Source: Synergistaceae bacterium
Lineage (GTDB): Bacteria > Synergistota > Synergistia > Synergistales > Synergistaceae
Assembly (NCBI GenBank): GCA_031289775.1
Contig: JAITOY010000001.1
Location: forward strand, 1 to 50,060
Length of the DNA stretch: 50,060 nucleotides
Reading direction: 5' to 3'
The notes under the pieces are model-generated. The model made no database searches, was not told the origin of the DNA, and saw nothing but the letters and a program-made list of their open reading frames with translations. The position numbers and the translations under genes are program-made. Shown piece after piece: positions 35,662 through 43,089 of this stretch; position 1 is the stretch's first letter; each line of letters starts with the position of its first letter.

Positions 35662-36546
35662 TCATAAACCGGCAGCCGTTTTCAATAAATTTGCCATCTC
35701 AACATGCCTCTCGAGAGGAAGCCCGTCAACCGAGGCTTCGCGTCTCCTGGAGACTCCGTCGACAGCCCCGGATGCGGCGAGCGCTTCCAACATCAGCCGT
35801 TCCTCGACAGATGTAGAGCCGAGCCAGACGCCGCTCAGGGAGGAGAGCGCGGAGGCGAGAGCGTAAGCCCCCCAGTTCGAGACGTCCACAGGCAGACAGA
35901 TGTCAGTCCGAACGACGCACAGACAGGGCGCATATTCCGGCATGAGTTCAGCCAGTTCGTCAGCGAGACAACCCATGCCAACCTCATTGCCCCCGTCGCC
36001 TATGCCGATGCTCGCGGCGCCAGTAGAGCCTACAAGAGAGTCGAGCGGCGGGGTCCATGCGGAAATATCCTCACGCCGCATGTTGTAATACGCCCCGTCG
36101 GATGCCCGGCCGAGGCGTTCGACGAATATAAGCAGATCGACGCCCGTCCCCCGGAATTCGTCGCTAGTGGCGTCGTGGACGAGTGCGGATGGGAAACCGA
36201 GAACGTCGGCGCATTTTTTATAACACTCGAGGCAATATCCGTCCGTCCAGACCTCCGTCTCGCGGCCGAATCGCAAGAGAGCCCGAGCAAGAACGAGGCT
36301 CCCGGAGGGGCCGTCCGTCTCCGGAGCGGAGACGGACGGTACGTAAAAACCGGAGACGAGGGCTATTTTCTTTTTTTCAACTATCAGATGAACCGCTCGC
36401 TCCCACAGCTCGTCGCGGCAGAGAGACGAGGGCCCCCTGCCAGTCGCGCCCGACGCGGCGATGCCTGTCAGTTTTGCGGCAAGTCCCTGCGGCAACGTCG
36501 TTTTTTTCGAGGCGTTATCGCGTTTTTCGCACTCCTCGGGCGTCAT
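35662..36546 (-). CDS. D-glutamate-cyclase-like DUF4392 protein
   Basis: A 294-residue protein whose core resembles the D-glutamate cyclase (DGLUCY) C-terminal domain, known as DUF4392 in bacteria. Signatures are ALVSGFYVPSVSAPETDGPSG, VDLLIFVERLGRASDG and ASIGIGDGGNEVGMG (about 182-196). Mitochondrial DGLUCY makes 5-oxo-D-proline from D-glutamate; for bacterial relatives this activity is inferred. The extended N-terminus is short and unremarkable. Its ATG overlaps the pfkA stop codon as ATGA (36543-36546), so translation is coupled to pfkA, an unusual partner for this activity. Confidence 0.75.
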   Translation of the reverse strand: MTPEECEKRDNASKKTTLPQGLAAKLTGIAASGATGRGPSSLCRDELWERAVHLIVEKKKIALVSGFYVPSVSAPETDGPSGSLVLARALLRFGRETEVWTDGYCLECYKKCADVLGFPSALVHDATSDEFRGTGVDLLIFVERLGRASDGAYYNMRREDISAWTPPLDSLVGSTGAASIGIGDGGNEVGMGCLADELAELMPEYAPCLCVVRTDICLPVDVSNWGAYALASALSSLSGVWLGSTSVEERLMLEALAASGAVDGVSRRREASVDGLPLERHVEMANLLKTAAGL

Positions 36547-37502
36547 ATCCCAAGGATGTCTACAAGCGCCAGCATATCCGAGTCGAGATTCTTTTTATCC
36601 TCCCAGGAGGCCTGAATCGGCGAAGCGACGATCTGCCCGGCTATCCTGCCGACCATTGTACCGAATTCGCCCTTCAGCAGGGCGTCTACGGCGCCGCCAC
36701 CGAGGCGGGACGCCAGAACCGCGTCAAAGGACGACGGGCTTCCGCCTCTTTGGATATGTCCAAGGACGATTATCCTCGCGTCGAACCCTCCCGTGTCCTT
36801 GAGCCTGGACTGGAGCTCCGAGGCCGACATGACTCCCTCCGCCACGATAATGAGCGAGTGGCTCTTGCCGCGCTCCCTCGCGTAATGGAGCTTTTTGCAA
36901 AGGGCGTCCATGTCGAACGGAACCTCAGGAATGAGCACATGCTCCGCGCCGGCGGCCACTGCCGCCTCGAGCGCGAGAAAACCGGCGTTGCGGCCCATTA
37001 CTTCGACGAGGAAGAGCCGCTCGTGGCTGGACGCGGTATCACGGAGCTTTTCGATGCACTGGAGGGCCGTGTTGCAAGCCGTGTCAAAACCTATCGTGCA
37101 ATCCGTCCCGGCCATGTCGTTGTCTATAGTGCCAGGTATGCCGACGACTGGGAAACCCAGCTTGTGCAGGTCGTACGCGCCACGGAATGAACCGTCCCCG
37201 CCTATCACGACGAGCGCGTCGATGTCGTACTCCTTCAGGCGTTGCAGGCCCTCCCGCACGCCCTCCGGCTTTATGAATCTCTCCGACCTCGCCGTACGCA
37301 GCATTGTTCCGCCTCGGTGTATTATGCCGCCGACGGAGCTCACTGAGAGCGGGACAACGTCGCCGTCCAGAAGCCCCTCATATCCCCTGCGAAAACCAAT
37401 TACCTCCAAACTGTTGTAGATAGCCGACCTCGTAACCGCTCTGATGGCGGCGTTCATCCCCGGCGCGTCTCCTCCGCTTGTCAAAATGCCGACACGTTTC
37501 AT
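36543..37502 (-). CDS. pfkA: ATP-dependent 6-phosphofructokinase
   Basis: A 319-residue phosphofructokinase that commits fructose 6-phosphate to glycolysis. The opening GILTSGGDAPGMN, the ATP site VVIGGDGSFRGA, the catalytic PGTIDNDMAGTD and the VEVMGRNAGFLAL strand are intact. Gly follows GGD in GGDGS, the pattern of ATP-dependent rather than pyrophosphate-dependent enzymes. GGAGGT lies 8 bases before ATG 37502; an in-frame GTG at 37505 is a weaker choice. It is 13 bp after an unknown exported-protein gene and is translationally coupled to the D-glutamate-cyclase-like gene. Confidence 0.97.
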   Translation of the reverse strand: MKRVGILTSGGDAPGMNAAIRAVTRSAIYNSLEVIGFRRGYEGLLDGDVVPLSVSSVGGIIHRGGTMLRTARSERFIKPEGVREGLQRLKEYDIDALVVIGGDGSFRGAYDLHKLGFPVVGIPGTIDNDMAGTDCTIGFDTACNTALQCIEKLRDTASSHERLFLVEVMGRNAGFLALEAAVAAGAEHVLIPEVPFDMDALCKKLHYARERGKSHSLIIVAEGVMSASELQSRLKDTGGFDARIIVLGHIQRGGSPSSFDAVLASRLGGGAVDALLKGEFGTMVGRIAGQIVASPIQASWEDKKNLDSDMLALVDILGI

Positions 37503-37515
37503 CACATGAAACCTC

Positions 37516-38280
37516 CTATTTCGTCTGGAGTTCCTCTATGCGGGAGTTTATCTCTTCGATCTCCCGGTTTTTTGCCTCGAGCTGAGATTCGAGATCAGCC
37601 CTCTCGGTCGAAAGCTTCTCCATCCTTCTCAGCAGGCGATCGACCTCTATTCTGTCTGTGGCCGTGCTGCCTGTCGGGATGCCCAAGCTGTCCGCCTTGA
37701 CATCCCAGTTGATTCGCGCCTCTTTTGTGCCCAGCACAGGGCTGATCCCCGGCAGCATTATCAGCCGGAGCGTAGTGTCCTTGTTAAGAAGAGGTTCTCC
37801 TGTTTTTTCGTCGTATCTCGCGAAAAAGACCATGCCGTCCCTTTTCCCCTGCAATGGAAAGTTGAAGCGCTGGTCGTACTCGGCGGGCGAGTACTTTTTA
37901 GTCCCGATCCAGAGGTTCACCTTTTCGTTGAACGGGGCCATGTGAGCCGTGGGGCCGAGCTGGTTCATATCTATATGGATAGCGATATAGTCCTCGAGTT
38001 TGAGCCCTTTGAGGAAATTATATTTGTAGTCCTCGAGCTCGCTCGCGGTCCAGAGGTTCTTCTCCGCCTCGTTCTCCATGAGGTTTTCGATGAAGTCGGC
38101 CGTATAAAGGGTGGCCCTCACGATAAACCTGGCGCCGAGATCGTCTTTGTACTCCTCCTGCCTGCTCCACTTTGCCATAGCGGTCTCGTATTTGTTCGCG
38201 GCCTCCCCATCGCGCGCGGACAAAAGAGAAAAGGAACCCATAAAAAGAATGGTCAGCGATAAAAATAATACTTTTTTCAT
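37516..38280 (-). CDS. exported protein of unknown function with C-terminal coiled coil
   Basis: A 254-residue protein I do not recognise. A signal peptide (MKKVLFLSLTILFMGSF, cleavage near 22-28) leads into an alpha/beta domain of about 170 residues containing MAPFNEKVNLWIGTKKYSP and QGKRDGMVFFARYD. The last 45 residues form a heptad-like coiled coil rich in Glu, Leu and Arg (LLRRMEKLSTERADLESQL). Placement just upstream of pfkA and a short 13-bp gap suggest co-transcription. GGGAGGT lies about 8 bases before the ATG. The middle domain shares a 'FNEKV-LW-G-KKYSPAEYD' type pattern that could define a family. Confidence 0.7.
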   Translation of the reverse strand: MKKVLFLSLTILFMGSFSLLSARDGEAANKYETAMAKWSRQEEYKDDLGARFIVRATLYTADFIENLMENEAEKNLWTASELEDYKYNFLKGLKLEDYIAIHIDMNQLGPTAHMAPFNEKVNLWIGTKKYSPAEYDQRFNFPLQGKRDGMVFFARYDEKTGEPLLNKDTTLRLIMLPGISPVLGTKEARINWDVKADSLGIPTGSTATDRIEVDRLLRRMEKLSTERADLESQLEAKNREIEEINSRIEELQTK

Positions 38281-38316
38281 TAAGGTAATACCTCCCTATT
38301 TTTAAACTATATTGTC

Positions 38317-38479
38317 TTGTGTTGGCAATTTGCCCATGTGAGACTCCTGCCGAAAAACCGACAGTGGGAGTTTAACACAATAAGTCTCTTCCCGCGACAC
38401 CAGGAGAAATTCTCCGGCAAACCGGCGTCTCATTCTAATTCCAAGTCAAATAAAAGCATCTTTGACTCAAAATTGGAAT
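38317..38479. repeat. cluster of inverted repeats between two exported-protein genes
   Basis: Within 160 bp there is an outer stem TTGTGTT (38317-38323) / AACACAA (38374-38380) enclosing a hairpin at 38343-38371. Further elements are a palindrome GGAGAAATTCTCC (38403-38415), CCGG repeats at 38414-38425, and a 13-bp inverted repeat (38438-38450 with 38461-38479, interrupted by 6 bases) that touches the stop codon of the upstream exported-protein gene. The last is in a position to act as a transcript end, but it lacks a T-run. Confidence 0.6.
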
Positions 38480-40137
38480 CACCTCCCGGCGGCGCGAATG
38501 AAAGCCCAATCGTCGAAGTCCTGCCCGCCCGTCTTGAACTCGAGCCTGAAGCGGCTCGACGAATACGAGCGAACCCCTATCTCTCGAAAGTCGGTTAGAA
38601 AATAAATCAAAGGCAGCGCAAACTCTTTACTCAGCCAGCCGGCGCCCTTACCCTCGATTGACATTCGCAATATCCTCCTAAGAAGCGCCGAGTCTACATA
38701 GATCATCTCGGCAAGATCATCGCCGGCCAAAGCCCCGAACAGCTCCGAGTCCGCCGCGAATGGCTCGGAGAGAAGCGACGCAGGCATTGTCCCGACGAAC
38801 AAACTATCCTCGCCGGTCGCTATCGTAAAAGTCAAAGGCCGTCCGTCCATATGAGACTCGATCTCGTAAACCGCCTCCCAGTTCTCGTTCGGCGCCCTCG
38901 TGATTTTCAGGGCGCCCTTCCCAGGGGCTTCGCCGTAGGAGTCCAAAGCGCTCGCCAATTCTCTGCCAGCCCTCTTGACTGCCCCGGCCTCGCCGGAGCG
39001 GAGCGCGAAATATGCCCTGATGTCTGTCGCCGGGTCGTCAGGCTCAGTCGTCATGGCAAAGTTGAAACGCTCCATCGAAGCGACCGCCGCCTCCAAGTCG
39101 TCGGCCAGCCCGGGGCTGATTACTTCGGACAGAAAGTGCGCAATTCTCGTTATTACGGGCTCGTAGGCCGCGTTGTCGCCGACAAGCCCCAGAGCTTCGC
39201 TCGTGAGCAAGTTCAGGTTGAACGCCTCGTCGAGCGCAAGGACGAGCTTTCCCCCGCCAGCCGACAGAAACGCCCCTGCGCCTCGTACGGAATCAGTCGC
39301 CCGAGTCTCGCCAAGCATGACCCTGATAGCGTTAGTGTTGAAGTCGAAGTTCCATCCCCCTGGAAGAAACGATATATCCCCGCCCAGCAAAATGGCCTCC
39401 GGTTTTTGCGAGTCGATCGCGAAGTATGACGAGATATCGCTGCCGAGACGGAAGATAAGAGAGTTGCGCCACTCAGGCTCTTTTTTTGGCGAAAAGCGCG
39501 CCGCCCTGTTTTCTATGGCCTCGATCGACCTCGCCACAGTCTCCGGACTTTCGCCGAAGACTAAAATTTCGCGGGCGGACGAAAAATACGGGGTGAGCGA
39601 CCAGATCCCCTCCGGCTCGATCATGTAAAAGGGCTGGCCTTCAGTCGAGTTCGGCTCGTGTATAGTCAACTGGCCGGACTCGGGGACGGCGTCGCCGAAA
39701 AGACCTCTCGTCTCCTCAGCGGAGGCCAGGCCGCGCGCAACTTTGTCGAGCAACACGCGTTTGTCCGGAGCGAATCCGCACGCAACCTGCAGATCGAAGT
39801 CATTTTCGAACGAAAACGAGATCATTAAGGATAGCTCGCGCGCCGGGAAATTTTTGAGCAGATTCATCACATAATCCGAACCGAGTCGAGACGGGTCGAG
39901 GAAAACCCTGGCGATCTCCGATTTTCGCAGCCGATCCGCAATCTTAGCGGCGTCAGAGAGGTCGATGTAAAGGAACGACGGATCGCTTCCTAGAGGAGAA
40001 GCTATGGCTGAAGAGGGCGAATCCGCCCCTGCGCGCCCCGTCGCGGCCGCTATAGACGCGCAGATCAATATAACGACAAACGCGGCTTTCCACGCCGCCC
40101 ACACGCGCGTAAAGCGCGCGCCGCTCTGATATTTCAT
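38479..40137 (-). CDS. exported protein of unknown function (DUF3352-like architecture)
   Basis: A 552-residue protein with a hydrophobic signal or anchor segment (about 14-37) and a large alpha/beta extracytoplasmic part. That part begins SFLYIDLSDAAKIADRLRKSE and contains repeated strand-helix units such as KLVLALDEAFNLNLLT, FTIATGEDSLFVGTMPASLL and DFREIGVRSYSSSRFRLEF. The pattern recalls DUF3352-type proteins of diderm bacteria, which have similar repeats, but I cannot confirm membership. ATG follows GGAGTC by 5 bases. A -35/-10 promoter pair lies directly upstream, divergent from the P5C-dehydrogenase promoter. It may be the first gene of its own unit. Confidence 0.7.
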   Translation of the reverse strand: MKYQSGARFTRVWAAWKAAFVVILICASIAAATGRAGADSPSSAIASPLGSDPSFLYIDLSDAAKIADRLRKSEIARVFLDPSRLGSDYVMNLLKNFPARELSLMISFSFENDFDLQVACGFAPDKRVLLDKVARGLASAEETRGLFGDAVPESGQLTIHEPNSTEGQPFYMIEPEGIWSLTPYFSSAREILVFGESPETVARSIEAIENRAARFSPKKEPEWRNSLIFRLGSDISSYFAIDSQKPEAILLGGDISFLPGGWNFDFNTNAIRVMLGETRATDSVRGAGAFLSAGGGKLVLALDEAFNLNLLTSEALGLVGDNAAYEPVITRIAHFLSEVISPGLADDLEAAVASMERFNFAMTTEPDDPATDIRAYFALRSGEAGAVKRAGRELASALDSYGEAPGKGALKITRAPNENWEAVYEIESHMDGRPLTFTIATGEDSLFVGTMPASLLSEPFAADSELFGALAGDDLAEMIYVDSALLRRILRMSIEGKGAGWLSKEFALPLIYFLTDFREIGVRSYSSSRFRLEFKTGGQDFDDWAFIRAAGR

Positions 40138-40187
40138 GTTATGACTCCTTCAAAAACAATATTTTTCTTAACTTACAGCTATTCACG

Positions 40188-40215
40188 ATTTTAACGCACA
40201 AACGGAATATGGCAA
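40188..40215 (-). promoter_or_regulatory. promoter for the exported-protein gene (divergent pair)
   Basis: On the minus strand TTGCCA (40215-40210) is followed after 16 bp by TAAAAT (40193-40188), about 50 bases before the ATG. Its -35 lies only 11 bp from the -35 of the divergent plus-strand promoter, so one regulator could control both. Confidence 0.6.
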
Positions 40216-40226
40216 GGGCAAAAAAT

Positions 40227-40255
40227 TTGACAGCATGAACTATTATATTTATATT
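40227..40255 (+). promoter_or_regulatory. promoter for the P5C dehydrogenase gene
   Basis: A perfect TTGACA (40227-40232) and TATATT (40250-40255) are separated by exactly 17 bp. The predicted start of transcription lies about 125 bases before the coding region, leaving a structured leader. Confidence 0.75.
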
Positions 40256-40257
40256 CA

Positions 40258-40330
40258 TATCAGCAAATTTCATACAAGCGTATTATTGCTGATAGTATTT
40301 GAAATGTATGCATTATACTTCCATAATGCA
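40258..40330 (+). promoter_or_regulatory. AT-rich structured leader with nested inverted repeats
   Basis: Two perfect inverted repeats follow the promoter: TATCAGCAA (40258-40266) with TTGCTGATA (40286-40294), and TGCATTAT (40309-40316) with ATAATGCA (40323-40330). Smaller repeats such as GCAATTAAGTTGC adjoin. The stretch is much richer in A and T than the surrounding genome. It may be a regulatory RNA leader or a set of operator sites; which cannot be told by eye. Confidence 0.5.
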
Positions 40331-40387
40331 ATTAAGTTGCATGAAATCTCATTTTCGCGTCGTCGAAGCAAGCGGGAGGAAACCATA

Positions 40388-42016
40388 ATGAACAACGCGG
40401 CATACATATTGGAGAGGCCGGCGAACGAGCCGGCCCGCGACTACAGACCCGGCAGCGAAGAAGTAAGATCCTTGCTCGACGAGGTGGAGCGCCAGAGGGA
40501 CACGCCTGTCGAGATACCGCTCATAATCGGAGGCAGAGAGATACGAACCGGCGACACCGGGGATGTGGTCATGCCTCACGATCACGCTCACAAGCTCGGC
40601 GTTTTCCACAAAGCCGGCGAAAAAGAGGTGCGGATGGCCATAGAGGCGGCTCTCGACGCGCGAGGCGTCTGGGCGGCAATGCCCTGGGAAGATCGCGCCG
40701 CCGTCGCGCTTAAAGCCGCGGAGCTCGTAAGCGTGAGGTATCGCGACTCCATAAACGCGGCAGCGATACTCTGTCAGAGCAAAAACATCTGGCAGGCTGA
40801 GATAGATTCGGCTTGCGAGATAGCCGACTTCCTCCGTTTCAACTGTTATAACGCTTCGCAGATATTCAGCGTCTTTGAGCCGGTTCAATTGCGCAACACT
40901 TTCAACATAATAGAGTTCCGCCCGCTTGAAGGTTTCGTCTACGCCGTCACTCCGTTCAACTTCACCGCCATAGCGTGTAACCTGAACATGGCGCCGGTTA
41001 TTCTCGGCAACGTGACCGTTTGGAAACCAGCTACGGCGTCAATTCTCTCGAGCTGGCGGCTGATGGAAATATACAAAGAAGCCGGGCTTCCCGAAGGGGT
41101 CATAAACTTCCTCCCTGGGAGCGGATCCCTCATAAGCAAAGTCGTCCTCGGCCACAAATATTTCGCCGGCCTGCATTTCACAGGCTCGAACGAGACGTTC
41201 AACGAGCTATGGCGTCAGATCGCGGACAACTTGCCGAAGTACCGCTCTTACCCGCGAATAGTTGGCGAGACAGGAGGCAAGGACTTCATCTTCGCGCACG
41301 GCTCCGCGGACCCGGACGAGTTATCGACCGCCATCGTGCTCGGAGCTTTCGAGTATCAAGGTCAGAAGTGCTCAGCCTCGTCAAGGAGCTACATACCGAA
41401 GTCCCTGTGGCCGGTCGTGCGAAAGAAGATACTGGAGCGAGTCTCCAAAATACGCATGGGAGACCCGGCAGACCCGAAGAACCTTATGGGAGCGGTCATA
41501 GACGAGAAGTCCTTCGACTTCATCGCGAAACATCTCGAGGACGCGAAAAAGTCGCCGGACGTCGAGATACTGACTGGAGGCGGGCACGACAAATCAAAGG
41601 GCTATTTCATCGAGCCAACCGTCTTGGTCTGCCGCGATCCAAAATACGCAACGATGGAGACCGAGCTATTCGGCCCCGTCATGAGCATATACGTCTACGA
41701 GGACGATAAATACGAGGAAACGCTGAAAATCTGCGACGACACATCGGCGTACGGCCTGACTGGGTCGATATTCAGCAGAGACAGGAAAGCCGCGGTGAAA
41801 GCTCGGGAGCTCTTGACTTACGCGGCTGGAAACTTTTACATAAACGACAAGACGACCGGCGCGGTTGTAGGTCAACAGCCTTTCGGGGGTTCGCGCGCCT
41901 CCGGGACAAACGACAAGGTCGGCAGCGCCTTCAACCTCGTTCGCTGGCTGTCCCCAAGGTCGATAAAGGACAACTACACGCCGCCAAAGGACATAGACTT
42001 CCCCCACATGGGCTGA
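40388..42016 (+). CDS. L-glutamate gamma-semialdehyde (P5C) dehydrogenase, ALDH4A1 type
   Basis: A 542-residue NAD-linked aldehyde dehydrogenase that oxidises P5C/glutamate semialdehyde to glutamate in proline catabolism. The nucleophile cysteine lies in AFEYQGQKCSASSR, the general-base glutamate in RIVGETGGKDF, and FTGSNETF binds cofactor. ETELFGPVMS and NFYINDKTTGAVVGQQPFGG are typical ends. By my recollection it is closer to single-domain mitochondrial ALDH4A1 than to bacterial PutA or RocA, being a stand-alone protein without proline dehydrogenase. ATG at 40388 follows GGGAGGA by 7 bases. It has its own promoter and a long structured leader, and no terminator is visible in the 14-bp gap to queA. 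Confidence 0.93.
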   Translation: MNNAAYILERPANEPARDYRPGSEEVRSLLDEVERQRDTPVEIPLIIGGREIRTGDTGDVVMPHDHAHKLGVFHKAGEKEVRMAIEAALDARGVWAAMPWEDRAAVALKAAELVSVRYRDSINAAAILCQSKNIWQAEIDSACEIADFLRFNCYNASQIFSVFEPVQLRNTFNIIEFRPLEGFVYAVTPFNFTAIACNLNMAPVILGNVTVWKPATASILSSWRLMEIYKEAGLPEGVINFLPGSGSLISKVVLGHKYFAGLHFTGSNETFNELWRQIADNLPKYRSYPRIVGETGGKDFIFAHGSADPDELSTAIVLGAFEYQGQKCSASSRSYIPKSLWPVVRKKILERVSKIRMGDPADPKNLMGAVIDEKSFDFIAKHLEDAKKSPDVEILTGGGHDKSKGYFIEPTVLVCRDPKYATMETELFGPVMSIYVYEDDKYEETLKICDDTSAYGLTGSIFSRDRKAAVKARELLTYAAGNFYINDKTTGAVVGQQPFGGSRASGTNDKVGSAFNLVRWLSPRSIKDNYTPPKDIDFPHMG

Positions 42017-42030
42017 AATTACGCGCTTTT

Positions 42031-43089
42031 TTACTCTATCAGCATCGCGTCGCCAAACGAAAAGAACCTGTATTTTTTCGCTGCGGCATCGGCATACGCT
42101 CTCATAGTTCTTTCATGGCCCGCGAAGGCGGAGACGAGCATGAGGAGCGTGCTGCGGGGTAGGTGGAAGTTCGTTATAAGCGCGTCGATAGCTTTGAAGC
42201 GATATCCCGGGCGAATGAAGATATCAGTCTCTGTCTCGCCCGGTTTTATTATCCCACGGCCGTCCGACAGCGACTCCAGGGTTCTGACGACGGTCGTTCC
42301 GACGGCGACAACCCTCCCGCCAGACAGTCTCGTTTCGTTTATCCTGAGCGCGGCGCCCTCGCCGACGCGGCAGCGCTCCGCGTGCATAACGTGGTCGCGC
42401 GCGTCTTTGGCCTTGACTGGCCTGAACGTGCCTAGTCCCACGTCGAGCGTGATGAACTCGCGCCCTATGCCAGATTCTTCCAGTCGCCTGAACAGGTCGT
42501 CCGTGAAGTGGAGGCCGGCTGTCGGGGCGGCGACGGAGAGGTCGTTTTCGCGCTTCGCGAACACGGTCTGATACCTGTCGTCCGGGGCGGCAGTTTTTTT
42601 TATATACGGCGGAAGCGGGAGAGTGCCGCACGTCTCGAACAAGACAGCCGGAGGAACGTCGCGAGGAAGGGAGACGAGCCTCAGCCCGTCCTTCAGCCTC
42701 TCTCCTACGGACAGGGTTCGACCGCCAAGCAACTCGACATCCGTTCCCGGCGGCAGCTTGCGCCCTGGACGCACGAGCGCGCGCCGGACGAACGGGTCGC
42801 CGCATACCGGGCCCAGGCAAAAAACTTCGACCGCCGCGCCGCCCGGGGCCTTGCGGCCGGCGAGCCGCGCTCGATATACCCTCGTGTCGTTCAGTACGAG
42901 CACGTCCCCAGATCTGAGTATATCCGGGAGGTCTGAAAAAAGGCGATGGGATATGCCGCCCGCCGAGACGTTTCGAGAGAGGCGCATCAGCCTCGACCCG
43001 TCCCGCTTCTCGGACGGGTTCTGAGCGATCAGGCTCTCTGGAAGGTCATAATCGAACGAAGCGACGTCACATAAAGCGTCATCTGGCAA
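42031..43089 (-). CDS. queA: S-adenosylmethionine:tRNA ribosyltransferase-isomerase QueA
   Basis: A 352-residue enzyme that builds epoxyqueuosine on tRNA by moving the ribosyl group of SAM to preQ1. Family stretches are FDYDLPESLIAQNP, LVLNDTRV, DRYQTVFAK, AAPTAGLHFT, LDVGLGTFRPVK, and LITNFHLPRSTLLMLVSAFAG near the end. It begins with TTG at 43089, inside the end of the SpoIID-like gene (11-bp overlap), and is the last gene of the yebC-ruv-spoIID run. Together with queD at 10.2 kb it shows that queuosine is made. Confidence 0.96.
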   Translation of the reverse strand: MPDDALCDVASFDYDLPESLIAQNPSEKRDGSRLMRLSRNVSAGGISHRLFSDLPDILRSGDVLVLNDTRVYRARLAGRKAPGGAAVEVFCLGPVCGDPFVRRALVRPGRKLPPGTDVELLGGRTLSVGERLKDGLRLVSLPRDVPPAVLFETCGTLPLPPYIKKTAAPDDRYQTVFAKRENDLSVAAPTAGLHFTDDLFRRLEESGIGREFITLDVGLGTFRPVKAKDARDHVMHAERCRVGEGAALRINETRLSGGRVVAVGTTVVRTLESLSDGRGIIKPGETETDIFIRPGYRFKAIDALITNFHLPRSTLLMLVSAFAGHERTMRAYADAAAKKYRFFSFGDAMLIE

